Below are positions 8,861 through 19,408 of a stretch of DNA of 64,000 nt, one piece after another. Under the pieces are notes generated by a model. The model was not told where the DNA came from. It did no database searches and saw nothing but the letters and a program-made list of their open reading frames with translations. A program made the position numbers and the translations under genes. The stretch comes from Nocardiopsis gilva YIM 90087 (GTDB lineage Bacteria; Actinomycetota; Actinomycetes; Streptosporangiales; Streptosporangiaceae). Every line of letters begins with the position of its first letter. The first letter of the stretch is position 1. The stretch lies in assembly GCF_002263495.1 (NCBI RefSeq), contig NZ_CP022753.1:5332001-5396000 (forward strand). Reading direction: 5' to 3'.

Positions 8861-10384
8861 TCAGCTCCGGTCCAGGGCCTCCTCGGCCGCGGCGAGGGCG
8901 GCGACGCGGTCCTCGGGGACCAGCCCGATGCGGGTGCGGCGGTCCAGGAGGTCGGAGACGTCCAGCGCGCCCTCGTGGCGGACCGCGAAGCGCAGCTCGG
9001 CCCGGGTGACCCCGTTGACGACCGGAGCGAGCAGGGCGGGGTCGCCCGCGGCCTCGTCGAGGACCTTCGACGCCTCCATCCCGTAGCGGGCGATGAGGCG
9101 GCGCGACGCCGGAACCCCGTCCAACGTGTTGCGATCAGCGGCGCCAACTAGTGGGAGTTCCCTGGTCCTGCATCTCCCCGCCGCCAGGTCGGCGGTCCGC
9201 ACTGCGGCGTCCACGGCCTCCTGTGCCATGTTCCGGTAGGTGGTGAGCTTGCCGCCGACGACGCTGATGACGCCGTCGTCGGAGGTCAGGACGGCGTGCT
9301 TGCGGGACAGGTCGGCGCTGGAGTGGTCGCCTGTATCGAGCAGGGGGCGCAGCCCGGCGTAGGCGCCGATGACGTCGGAGCGCCGCAGCGGGGACGTGGC
9401 GACGCTGTTGAGGACGTCGAGCAGGAACGTGATGTCGGATTCCGGCGGCTCGGGCACGTCGGGAAGAGGGCCCTCCACCGGCTCGTCAGTGAGTCCGACG
9501 AACGCCCGGCCGTCCCCCTGCGGCAGGGCGAGGACGAAGCGGTTGAAGCTGCCCGGTACCGGAATCGTGATCGCGGTGCGCGGGTGGCCCAGCGCTTCCT
9601 CGGGCACCACCAGGTGCGTGCCCCTGCTGGGACGCAGCCGGAGTCCGGGGACCAGCTCGCCCGCGTACACACCGGTTGCGTTGATGACCGAGCGGGCGCG
9701 CACGTGCAGCTGTTCGCCGGTGAGGGTGTCGCGCAGGACAGCTCCGTCGCCCGCGGCCTGTTCGGCCGCGCAGCGGGTGAGCACCCGGGCGCCGAGCCCG
9801 GCCGCCGTGCGGGCCAGGGCCACCACCAGGCGGGCGTCGTCGGTGAGCTGGCCGTCGAAGGAGAGGATGCCGCCGCGCAGCCCCGTGTCGCGGACGCCGG
9901 GCAGGAGTCGGGCCGTCTGGACGCGGTTGAGCCGCCGGGAGCGGGGCAGGGTGCGCTTGTCCGTGCCGGCCGCCAGGCGCAGCAGGTCGCCCATCCCCAC
10001 GCCGGCACGGGTCACGGCGGCATGGGCGGTGTCGAGGCCCTCGTGCAGCGGCACCACCATGGGCATGGTCCGGACCAGATGGGGCGCGGTCACACGCATC
10101 AGCACGTCGCGTTCGCGCGCGCTCTCGTAGGCGACACCGACCTGGGCTTTGGCGAGGTAGCGCAGCCCGCCGTGGACGAGCTTGGAACTCCACCGGCTGG
10201 TGCCGAACGCGAGGTCGTGCCGTTCGACGAGGAGGACGCTGAGCCCGCGGGCGGCGGCGTCCAGGGCGGCCCCGGCACCGGTCACCCCGGCGCCGATGAC
10301 CAGTACGTCCACGTTCGGAGCAGCGGCGAGCTCGTCGAGCTCGCGGGCACGGCGGGCCGCGTTGAGCGACGTCGATCGGGTCAT
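8861..10384 (-). CDS. glpD: Glycerol-3-phosphate dehydrogenase, FAD-dependent
   Basis: This membrane-associated flavoprotein oxidises sn-glycerol-3-phosphate to dihydroxyacetone phosphate and passes electrons to the quinone pool. The 507 residues start with the FAD-binding fold (VLVIGAGVTGAGAALDAAARG). The family segments SSKLVHGGLRYL, the substrate-binding region with IPVPGSFNRFVLALP and GAYAGLRPLL, and GGKLTTYRNMAQEAVD follow. It lies 48 bp behind the TetR gene on the same strand and is probably in one operon with it. The divergent neighbour is an alkyl-DHAP-synthase-like flavoprotein that would use the glpD product family, which suggests a glycerol-lipid theme. Confidence 0.95.
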   Translation of the reverse strand: MTRSTSLNAARRARELDELAAAPNVDVLVIGAGVTGAGAALDAAARGLSVLLVERHDLAFGTSRWSSKLVHGGLRYLAKAQVGVAYESARERDVLMRVTAPHLVRTMPMVVPLHEGLDTAHAAVTRAGVGMGDLLRLAAGTDKRTLPRSRRLNRVQTARLLPGVRDTGLRGGILSFDGQLTDDARLVVALARTAAGLGARVLTRCAAEQAAGDGAVLRDTLTGEQLHVRARSVINATGVYAGELVPGLRLRPSRGTHLVVPEEALGHPRTAITIPVPGSFNRFVLALPQGDGRAFVGLTDEPVEGPLPDVPEPPESDITFLLDVLNSVATSPLRRSDVIGAYAGLRPLLDTGDHSSADLSRKHAVLTSDDGVISVVGGKLTTYRNMAQEAVDAAVRTADLAAGRCRTRELPLVGAADRNTLDGVPASRRLIARYGMEASKVLDEAAGDPALLAPVVNGVTRAELRFAVRHEGALDVSDLLDRRTRIGLVPEDRVAALAAAEEALDRS

Positions 10385-10432
10385 CGGTGCAGCACCTCAC
10401 CCTTCTCTTGGCTGATGGGCCCGCCCCTGGGG

Positions 10433-11077
10433 TTATTCGCGGGGCGGAGCGGAGGCGGCCGACGTCGATGTCGCCGCGTCGTGGTCGGCATTCGTGGTGG
10501 ACATTGGTGCCAGGTAGCCGTCCAACATCACGCGCGCCTCGTCGACCAGCTGGTCCTCGGTCATGACGTCGGTGGTCAGGCGGCGCGAGGTCGCCGTGTT
10601 CTGGATGACCAGCAGGACCATGCGGGCCATGGCGTCGGGGTCGCCGCGGCGGATCGAGCCGTCGCGCTGGCCCGCCTCCAGCTCCGGGCGGAGCAGTCCG
10701 AGCGCCACCGACTGGCCGGTTCCGAGGCGCTGGAATGTGTAGGTGGCCAGGAGTTCCGGCTCGTTGTCGACGATCCGGGTGAACAGGGGGTGGGACAGGA
10801 GGGCGCGGAGCACGCCCGTCGCCTGGGCGACGACGTTGTCGCGGGTGGAGAGCTCGTCGTGCTCGACCTTGTGGGCGAGCAGTATCGCGCGCAGTTCCCG
10901 GGTGAGGAGGTCGGCGACGAGCGAGGTGACGTCGGGCCAGCGGCGGTAGACGGTGGGACGGCTCACTCCGGCGCGTCGGGCGACGTCGGTGAGCGTCGTT
11001 CGACGGATCCCGAAGGCCTCCACGCAGGCGCGGGTCGCGTCGAGGACCTCGTCGTGAACGTTACGTCTTGACGTCAT
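10433..11077 (-). CDS. TetR/AcrR family regulator of the glpD/agps locus
   Basis: A 214-residue repressor with the HTH TLTDVARRAGVSRPTVYRRW near its N-terminus. I chose ATG at 11077 (MTSRRNVHDE) because a -10-like TACAGT lies 7 bases before it, as in leaderless actinobacterial genes; the longer frame to 11158 would run into the divergent gene. It is the first gene of an operon with glpD and faces the FAD oxidase gene across 17 bp, so its operator probably covers both promoters. The C-terminal tail (STTNADHDAATSTSAASAPP) is low in complexity. Confidence 0.9.
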   Translation of the reverse strand: MTSRRNVHDEVLDATRACVEAFGIRRTTLTDVARRAGVSRPTVYRRWPDVTSLVADLLTRELRAILLAHKVEHDELSTRDNVVAQATGVLRALLSHPLFTRIVDNEPELLATYTFQRLGTGQSVALGLLRPELEAGQRDGSIRRGDPDAMARMVLLVIQNTATSRRLTTDVMTEDQLVDEARVMLDGYLAPMSTTNADHDAATSTSAASAPPRE

Positions 11078-11094
11078 GTGTAAAACTGTACGGC
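11078..11094. promoter_or_regulatory. Overlapping divergent leaderless promoters
   Basis: The 17 bases between two start codons contain AAAACT on the plus strand and TACAGT on the minus strand. The two hexamers overlap at ACTGTA, and each ends 7 bases before its ATG. That spacing fits -10 boxes of leaderless transcripts. A repressor bound here would control both genes at once. Confidence 0.55.
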
Positions 11095-12726
11095 ATGAGC
11101 ACGAACCGCGCCGCAGACATGTCCTGGTTCGCGTGGGGCGACCCGGAGCGGGCCACACCGCTGTCTGAGTCCCTCCGGGACCTCATCGCGCAGACCCTCG
11201 GGGCCGAGCTGCGGGATCTGCCGCCCGTCGACGAGGCGGACGTGCGCCTGCCCTCCTCGGCCCTGGACGCCACCGCGCGTGCCGCGCTGGAGTCGGCGGT
11301 GGGCGCGGAACACGTGCGGACCGACGCCCCGGCGCGGCTGCGGCACAGCGGCGGCAAGAGCACGCCCGACCTGCTGCGCCGCCGCGCGGGAGACGCCGAC
11401 CCCGCGCCCGACGCGGTGGTGCTGCCCGCCGACCACGACGAGGTCCTGGCCGTGCTGCGGGCGTGTGCCGAGCACCGCGTCGCCGTCGTCCCCTTCGGCG
11501 GCGGGACCAGCGTCGTCGGCGGGGTCGACGCTCTGCGCGGCGGGTTCGCGTCCGTGGTCGCACTCGATCTGCGCCGCCTGGACCGGCTGGTCTCCGTCGA
11601 CCACGAGTCGATGACCGCGACGCTGCAGGCGGGCCTGCGCACGCCGGAGGCCGAGGAGCTGCTGTCCGCGCACGGCTACACGCTCGGCCACCTGCCGCAG
11701 AGCTTCGAGTACGCCACGATCGGCGGGTACGCGGCGACGCGCTCCAGCGGCCAGGCCTCGGCCGGGTACGGGCGGTTCGACGACATGGTGATGGCGCTGA
11801 AGGCCGCCACACCCCGCGGCAGCCTGGACCTCGGCCGCGCCCCGGCCTCGGCCGCCGGGCCGGACCTGCGCCAGCTCCTGGTCGGCTCGGAGGGCACGTT
11901 CGGCGTCATCACGGAGGTGACGCTCCGGGTGCGCCCCCTCCCCGACGTCCAGCACGACGAGGCGTGGTCCTTTCCCGACTACGCGACGGGTGCCGCCGCC
12001 CTCCGGCGGCTCGCGCAGTCCGACGCCCGCCCGACCACCGCGCGGCTGTCGGACGAGACCGAGACCTTCGTCAACGCCGCCCTGTCCGGCAAGGAGGCCG
12101 CCGCCGGCTGCCTGGCCGTGGTGGGCTTCGACGGCACCGACGAAGCGGAGGTCGAGGCCCGCCGCGCGGCCGTGACCCGGCTGCTGACCGAGTGCGGTGG
12201 AACCCCGCTGGGCACCGAGCCGGTGTCCGAGTGGCGGCACTCGCGCTTCCACGGCCCCTACCTGCGCGACACGCTGCTGTCCGCGGGCGTCCTCAGCGAG
12301 ACCCTGGAGACCGCCACCACCTGGTCCGGTGTGCTCCCGCTCTACGAGGCGGTCAGCGCGGCCCTGAAGGAGGCACTGGAAGGGCCGGAGGGCGGCGTGG
12401 TGACCATGTGCCACATCTCCCACACCTACCCGGCGGGGGCTTCCCTGTACTTCACCGTGGTGACGGCCGCGGGTGCCGACCCGCTGTCGCGGTGGGCCCG
12501 CGCCAAGCGCGCCGCCGGAGACGCGATCGCCGAGCACGGCGGAACGATCAGCCACCACCACGCGGTCGGCGCCGACCACCGCCCGTGGATGACGTCCGAA
12601 ATCGGCCCGCTCGGCGCCGACATCCTGCGCGCGGTCAAGTCCGCACTCGACCCGGTCGGCATCCTGAACCCCGGCAAGCTCATCCCGGACGGGACGGACG
12701 AGAGCACCCAGGACGCGCACGCCTGA
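11095..12726 (+). CDS. FAD-linked oxidase, alkyldihydroxyacetonephosphate synthase-like
   Basis: A 543-residue VAO/PCMH-type flavoprotein. The FAD-binding domain has VVPFGGGTSVVGGV and LLVGSEGTFGVITEVTLRV; the C-terminal cap has SHHHAVGADHRPWM and ends with NPGKLIPD. The run of histidines and overall pattern match the alkyl-DHAP synthase group, which makes ether-lipid precursors, more closely than D-lactate or glycolate oxidases. The neighbouring glpD and TetR genes fit glycerol-lipid metabolism. Start ATG at 11095 lies 7 bases from a -10-like box. The exact substrate is inferred, not shown. Confidence 0.87.
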   Translation: MSTNRAADMSWFAWGDPERATPLSESLRDLIAQTLGAELRDLPPVDEADVRLPSSALDATARAALESAVGAEHVRTDAPARLRHSGGKSTPDLLRRRAGDADPAPDAVVLPADHDEVLAVLRACAEHRVAVVPFGGGTSVVGGVDALRGGFASVVALDLRRLDRLVSVDHESMTATLQAGLRTPEAEELLSAHGYTLGHLPQSFEYATIGGYAATRSSGQASAGYGRFDDMVMALKAATPRGSLDLGRAPASAAGPDLRQLLVGSEGTFGVITEVTLRVRPLPDVQHDEAWSFPDYATGAAALRRLAQSDARPTTARLSDETETFVNAALSGKEAAAGCLAVVGFDGTDEAEVEARRAAVTRLLTECGGTPLGTEPVSEWRHSRFHGPYLRDTLLSAGVLSETLETATTWSGVLPLYEAVSAALKEALEGPEGGVVTMCHISHTYPAGASLYFTVVTAAGADPLSRWARAKRAAGDAIAEHGGTISHHHAVGADHRPWMTSEIGPLGADILRAVKSALDPVGILNPGKLIPDGTDESTQDAHA

Positions 12727-12755
12727 CGGGCACCCCCACCGCGTCCCCACGACCA

Positions 12756-12810
12756 CCCGGCCGCTGCCGCCGCTGCCCCTCTCTCCTCTCTCCCGGCGGT
12801 GGCGGCCGGG
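12756..12810. terminator. Strong 17-bp-stem hairpin after the FAD oxidase
   Basis: CCCGGCCGCTGCCGCCG pairs with CGGCGGTGGCGGCCGGG, with two wobble pairs only. The loop is pyrimidine-rich (cccctctctcctctctccc). It follows the stop at 12726 and precedes the next gene at 12866. Confidence 0.75.
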
Positions 12811-12865
12811 TTTCGCTCCGGGGACTCCCGGCGACGCCGCGCCCTCCGCCCTACGCTGGCCTACC

Positions 12866-13672
12866 GTGCGCATCGGATACGCGAGTGAACAGGGTCAGGG
12901 CGCGGTCAACGAGGACCGGGTGGCCGCGGGGGTGGACTGGGCGTTCGTCCTCGACGGGGCGACGGCGCCGCCGGGCGTCGACAGCGGGTGCCGACACGGC
13001 GTCGGCTGGCTGGTCGACCGGCTGGCCTGGGGACTCACGGCGGAGCTGGGCGCCGAGCACCGTCCTCCCCTGCCCGACGTGCTCGCCGCCGCGATCGAGC
13101 GCACGCGTGCCGCGCACGGCGGAGACTGCGATCTGGAGAACCCCGACAGTCCGTCGAGCACCGTCGCCATCGTGCGCCGTAGTGATACCGACGCGCGCCC
13201 TGGTGGCCGCGGCCGGACCGACATCCAGCTGGAGTACCTGGTCCTCGCCGACTCCGCGGTGCTCTTCGCGACCGAGGACGGCCGGGTGACCGCTGTGTCC
13301 GACGACCGCCTCGACCACCTGCCCGGCGGGCGCCCCTACACCCGTGAGGTGGTGCGCGCCGCGCGCAACGCGCCCGGTGGGTTCTGGGTGGCCGGGGCCC
13401 GGACGGAGGCCGCCTATGCGGCGCTCACCGGTACCACCGCCAGCGCTCACGGGCGATTCGCGCTGATGACCGACGGCTGCACCCGGCTGGTCGAGTACTA
13501 CGGCCACACCTGGGAGCAGGTCTGGCTGCACCTCCACAAGAACGGTCCCGCGTCGCTCATCTCCTGGGTACGCGACGAGGAGCACCGCCGCGGGGTCATC
13601 CGCGGCAAACGGCATGACGACGCGACCGTCCTGGTGGGCGGGTTCGGGGCGCCCACGACGCACCCCGAGTGA
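12866..13672 (+). CDS. PP2C-like serine/threonine phosphatase domain protein
   Basis: A 268-residue cytosolic protein with the outline of a PPM/PP2C phosphatase: N-terminal QGQGAVNEDRVAAG and FVLDGATAPPG (metal-binding Asp regions), central STVAIVRR, LVLADSAVLF (the ADSR-type segment), then MTDGCTRLVEYYG and KRHDDATVLVGG at the end (final metal Asp). It is close to the actinobacterial 'protein phosphatase 2C domain-containing' group near this size. GTG at 12866 opens the conserved frame. Its substrate and kinase partner are not in the window. Confidence 0.8.
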   Translation: MRIGYASEQGQGAVNEDRVAAGVDWAFVLDGATAPPGVDSGCRHGVGWLVDRLAWGLTAELGAEHRPPLPDVLAAAIERTRAAHGGDCDLENPDSPSSTVAIVRRSDTDARPGGRGRTDIQLEYLVLADSAVLFATEDGRVTAVSDDRLDHLPGGRPYTREVVRAARNAPGGFWVAGARTEAAYAALTGTTASAHGRFALMTDGCTRLVEYYGHTWEQVWLHLHKNGPASLISWVRDEEHRRGVIRGKRHDDATVLVGGFGAPTTHPE

Positions 13673-13734
13673 CGGGCGTCACCCTACCGATGGGTAGGAT
13701 CGCTCCCGCCGCGTACCCGTGACGAGGAGGCGAC

Positions 13735-14544
13735 ATGGCCGAGACGCCCGCGTGGGCCCGTGATCCGGAGAGCCAGGTCCTGCGGGAGGAGCGGGACGGC
13801 GTCCTACTCCTCACCTTGAATCGCCCGGCCACGCTCAACGCCTGGAACCCCGTCATGGAGAAGCGGCTCTTCGACCTGATGGACCAGGCCGACGACGACC
13901 CGGCCGTGCGCGCCATCGTGGTCACCGGGGCCGGGCGCGGGTTCTGCGCGGGTGCGGATATGGAGGCGCTGGCCTCGGTCGAGCCGGGCACCTTCGAGCA
14001 CGGCACGCGACCGCTCTCGTTTCCCACCACGCTGCGCAAACCGGTGATCGCGGCGATCAACGGGCCGGTGGCCGGGGTCGGTCTGGTGGTGGCGCTCTTC
14101 GCCGATCTGCGGTTCGCCGCCGACAACGCCAAGTTCACCATGGCGTTCAGCCAGCGGGGCCTGATCGCCGAGTACGGCGTCGCCTGGCAGCTCCCCCGTC
14201 TTGTGGGGACGAGCCGCGCGCTGGACCTGCTGCTCTCGTCGCGCGTGGTGCGGGGCGCCGAGGCCGAGCGGATGGGGCTGGTGGACCGGGCGCTACCGAC
14301 CGAGCAGGTGCTGGAGGCGGCCCTGGACTATGCCCGCACCCTGGCGGCTACGTGCTCCCCCGCCTCGATGGCGGCGATCAAGGGGCAGATCTACCGGGCG
14401 TTGGAGACCGGCCTCGACGCGGCGACGGCGGAGGCCGACGCGCTCATGCCGCCGGTGTTCGACACCCCGGACTTCGCCGAGGGCATCGCCAGCTACCAGG
14501 AGAAGCGCCCGCCGGCGTTCCGCGGGCTGCCGCCGCGCGGCTGA
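13735..14544 (+). CDS. Enoyl-CoA hydratase/isomerase family protein
   Basis: A 269-residue crotonase-fold enzyme acting on acyl-CoA thioesters. Family segments are LLTLNRPATLNAW, VVTGAGRGFCAGADMEAL (oxyanion hole), KPVIAAINGPVAGVGLVVALFADLRFA (second oxyanion hole), and FSQRGLIAEYGVAWQLPRLVG, which carries a Glu at the usual catalytic region. Length is typical. ATG at 13735 follows GAGGAGG. It stands alone after the phosphatase gene, so whether it serves beta-oxidation or another pathway cannot be told. A copy of the palindromic repeat follows 15 bp behind it. Confidence 0.92.
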   Translation: MAETPAWARDPESQVLREERDGVLLLTLNRPATLNAWNPVMEKRLFDLMDQADDDPAVRAIVVTGAGRGFCAGADMEALASVEPGTFEHGTRPLSFPTTLRKPVIAAINGPVAGVGLVVALFADLRFAADNAKFTMAFSQRGLIAEYGVAWQLPRLVGTSRALDLLLSSRVVRGAEAERMGLVDRALPTEQVLEAALDYARTLAATCSPASMAAIKGQIYRALETGLDAATAEADALMPPVFDTPDFAEGIASYQEKRPPAFRGLPPRG

Positions 14545-14559
14545 CCACCCCACCCCTTG

Positions 14560-14624
14560 CCGTTGATCTCGGAGATATTGGGGTCTCACGGGCGATTTTT
14601 ACCCCAATATCGCCGAGATCAACG
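14560..14624. repeat. 65-bp palindromic repeat, copy B (intergenic)
   Basis: It starts CCGTTGATCTCGG and ends CCGAGATCAACG, with arms AGATATTGGGGT and TACCCCAATATC inside. The left 29 bases are identical to copy A in the PKS. It lies just after the enoyl-CoA hydratase stop and could also act as its terminator. The rest of the gap (14625-14807) shows only a small GAGCG-CGCTC hairpin before the kdp genes. Confidence 0.85.
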
Positions 14625-14807
14625 AAGGACCCATCACCCCGCCACTCCACTTATTAAGGGGCCGTCAAGGTCACCCCTGCGGCCATAAGAGGTGCATCAA
14701 GACCGCGATCAATGCCCGGTATGACCAGTTCAATCGCATCTGGCCCTACCGGTGGCGGTTTGAGCGAAAGGCGCTCCCCCGGCGTGGGCGGAAGGGAAAT
14801 CGGTTTC

Positions 14808-14891
14808 ATGCTCGACGTCGCGTACGTCGGCCTGACCCTCGTGTGCTTTGCGATCGTCGGGCTCATCGCGAGGGGGGTGGACCGCCTGTGA
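14808..14891 (+). CDS. 27-residue membrane peptide leading the kdp operon
   Basis: ATG at 14808, with GGAAGGGAAA upstream, opens MLDVAYVGLTLVCFAIVGLI followed by ARGVDRL: a single hydrophobic helix with a basic end. Its TGA overlaps the GTG of kdpF by four bases (GTGA), so the two are translationally coupled. Small peptides of this shape precede kdpF in other actinomycetes. Its role is unknown; an accessory part of the Kdp pump is a reasonable guess. It is easily missed because of its length. Confidence 0.7.
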   Translation: MLDVAYVGLTLVCFAIVGLIARGVDRL

Positions 14892-14983
14892 CCACCTCCG
14901 TACTGGAAATCGTCGGGTTGGCCATCGCTGCCGCCCTGATGGTCTACCTGGTCGTCGCCCTCGTGAAGGCTGAGAGGTTCTAG
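14888..14983 (+). CDS. kdpF: K+-transporting ATPase small subunit KdpF
   Basis: A 31-residue single-helix protein (MTTSVLEIVGLAIAAALMVY then LVVALVKAERF). The C-terminal xERF ending is usual for KdpF, which stabilises the KdpFABC complex in the membrane. It starts with GTG overlapping the preceding stop, and kdpA starts at the very next base after its TAG. Confidence 0.9.
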   Translation: MTTSVLEIVGLAIAAALMVYLVVALVKAERF

Positions 14984-16665
14984 GTGTCGGACACCGTGGC
15001 GGGGCTGCTGCAGATCGCCCTGCTGTTCTCCGTGCTCGCGGTCGTGTACGTGCCCTTCGGCGACTACATGGCGCGCGTCTACTCCAGTGAGCGCCACCTG
15101 AGGGTGGAGCGGATCGTCTACCGACTCTGCGGGGTCAACGCCGACAACGAGCAGCGTTGGTCGGCCTACCTCCGCGGCGTGCTGGCGTTCTCCCTGCTGT
15201 CCGTGCTGGCCCTGTACGCGCTCCAGCGCGTCCAGCAGTGGCTGCCGCTGAACATCGGGATGTCCCCGATGAGCCCGGACGGCGCGTGGAACACCGCCGT
15301 CTCCTTCACCTCCAACACCAACTGGCAGTCGTACTCCGGCGAGGCGGCCATGAGCCACCTCACCCAGATGGCCGGGCTCGCCGTGCAGAACTTCGTGTCG
15401 GCCGCCGTCGGCATCGTCGTCGCCATCGCGCTCGTGCGCGGCCTGGTGCGGCGCAGGACCGAACTGCTCGGCAACTTCTGGGTGGACCTCACCCGCACCG
15501 TCGTCCGCATCCTGCTGCCGATCTGCGTCGTCGGCGGGCTCATCCTGGTGGCCGGGGGCGCGATCCAGAACCTGGACCCGCACACCGTCTACGGCACGAT
15601 CGACGGCGGCACCCAGACCATTCCCGGCGGCCCGGTGGCCTCCCAGGAGGTCATCAAGGAGCTGGGCACCAACGGCGGCGGGTTCTTCAACGCCAACTCG
15701 GCGCACCCGTTCGAGGGCCCCACCTCCTGGACCAGCCTGTTCGAGATCTTCCTGCTGCTGGTCATCCCGGTCTCCCTCACCCGCACCTACGGCACCCTGG
15801 TCGCCCGCGCCGGAGCCGGAACGCACAGGCACGGCCTGGCGATCCTGGCCGCGATGGGCGCCGTCTACCTGGTCTCGCTGGCCGGAACCATCGCCGGTGA
15901 GCTGCAGGCCAAGGGCGTCGCCACCGAGGCGGCCGGAGCCGCCATGGAGGGCAAGGAGGTCCGCTTCGGCGAATGGCTGTCCGCGCTGTTCGCGACGTCC
16001 ACCACGAGCACGTCCACCGGCGCGGTCAACTCCTTCCACGACTCCTACACCGCGAGCGGCGGCGGCCTGCTGCTGTTCAACATGCTGCTCGGCGAGGTCA
16101 CACCCGGCGGCGTCGGCTCGGGCCTGTACGGCATGCTCATCCTCGCGATGCTCGCCATCTTCCTCGGCGGGCTGATGATCGGCCGCACGCCCGAGTACCT
16201 GGGCAAGCGCATCGGGTCCTTCGAGATCAAGATGATCGCCCTGTTCGTGCTGACCACGCCGACCCTTGTGCTCGTCGGCACCGCCGTCGCCATGGCGCTT
16301 CCCGGAACGGTCGATTCGATGGCCAACGCCGACGTCAGGCCGCACGGCCTGGCCGAGGTCATGTACGGGTTCGCGTCCGGCGCCAACAACAACGGCAGCG
16401 CGTTCGCGGGCCTGGGCGCCGACACCTCCTTCTTCAACACCGCCATCGGTATGGCCATGCTGTTCGGCCGCTTCCTGCCCATGGTCTTCGTGCTCACGCT
16501 GGCCGGGTCACTGGCCCAGCAGCAACCGGCCCCCGAGACCGCGGGCACGCTGCCCACCCACAAGCCCCTCTTCGTCACCATGGTCGTCGCGACGACCCTC
16601 ATCATCACCGGTCTGACGTTCTTCCCCGCGCTGGCGCTGGGACCGATCGCGGAGGCACTGAGCTA

Positions 16666-16666
<1 letters not shown>
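14984..16666 (+). CDS. kdpA: K+-transporting ATPase subunit KdpA (channel-like subunit)
   Basis: The potassium-binding, channel-like membrane subunit of the high-affinity KdpFABC pump. It has 560 residues and about ten membrane helices. Selectivity-loop segments are visible, such as [48 protein letters not shown] and [15 protein letters not shown] start directly abuts kdpF, and the stop TAA overlaps the ATG of kdpB (TAATG). The tight packing fixes the start well. Confidence 0.97.
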
Positions 16667-18771
<2,105 letters not shown>

Positions 18772-18773
18772 TC

Positions 18774-19367
18774 ATGCCCACCACACCCACCTGGCTGCGC
18801 CAGTACGGCGCCGCGGCCCGCATCCTGATCGTCATGACGGTGCTCGTCGGGCTCATCTACCCGCTGGCCATGACCGGCATCGCCCAGCTGCTGTTCCCGT
18901 CCCAGGCGAACGGTTCGCTGATCCGGAACGACGAGGGAGAGGTCGTCGGCTCCGCGCTCATCGGACAGAACTTCGATGGCGACGCGTGGTTCCACACCCG
19001 ACCCTCGGCCGCCGGGGACGAGGGCTATGACGGCGGTTCCAGCTCCGCGTCCAACCTCGGCCCCAACAGCGAGGAGCTGCTGCAACAGATCGAGGACCGC
19101 AAGGCCCAGGTCGCCGACCGGGAGGGCGTCGACGAGGACGAGGTTCCCGCCGACGCCGTCACCGCGAGCGGCAGCGGGCTGGACCCGCACATTTCGCCGG
19201 ACTACGCCGCGATACAGACACGGCGCGTCGCCGCGGCCCGCGGGATGTCCGTCGAGGAGGTCGAGAAACTCGTCGCCGAGCACACGGTCGGACGGTCCCT
19301 CGGCTTCATCGGGGAGCCCGGCGTCAATGTGATCGATCTCAACCTGGCCTTGGAGGACGCGCACTGA
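18774..19367 (+). CDS. kdpC: K+-transporting ATPase subunit KdpC
   Basis: A single-span membrane protein of 197 residues that helps assemble and activate the KdpFABC complex. It has one N-terminal helix (ARILIVMTVLVGLIYPLAMT) followed by conserved segments: GSALIGQNFDGDAWFHTRPSA, SNLGPNSEELLQQI, the VTASGSGLDPHISPDYAAIQ stretch and the C-terminal VNVIDLNLALE. Its ATG lies 2 bp after kdpB. A 41-bp gap separates it from kdpD. Confidence 0.96.
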   Translation: MPTTPTWLRQYGAAARILIVMTVLVGLIYPLAMTGIAQLLFPSQANGSLIRNDEGEVVGSALIGQNFDGDAWFHTRPSAAGDEGYDGGSSSASNLGPNSEELLQQIEDRKAQVADREGVDEDEVPADAVTASGSGLDPHISPDYAAIQTRRVAAARGMSVEEVEKLVAEHTVGRSLGFIGEPGVNVIDLNLALEDAH

Positions 19368-19408
19368 TGTGCTTCCCCGCGAACGCGATCGAGCGAGCGT
19401 AGGCACCG

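Noticed and set aside
11074-12873. 599-codon minus-strand frame across the FAD oxidase
   Set aside because: It is antisense to a well-conserved flavoprotein and low in complexity.
14654-16345. 563-codon minus-strand frame across kdpA
   Set aside because: His/Gln/Asp-rich shadow of the kdpA membrane helices.
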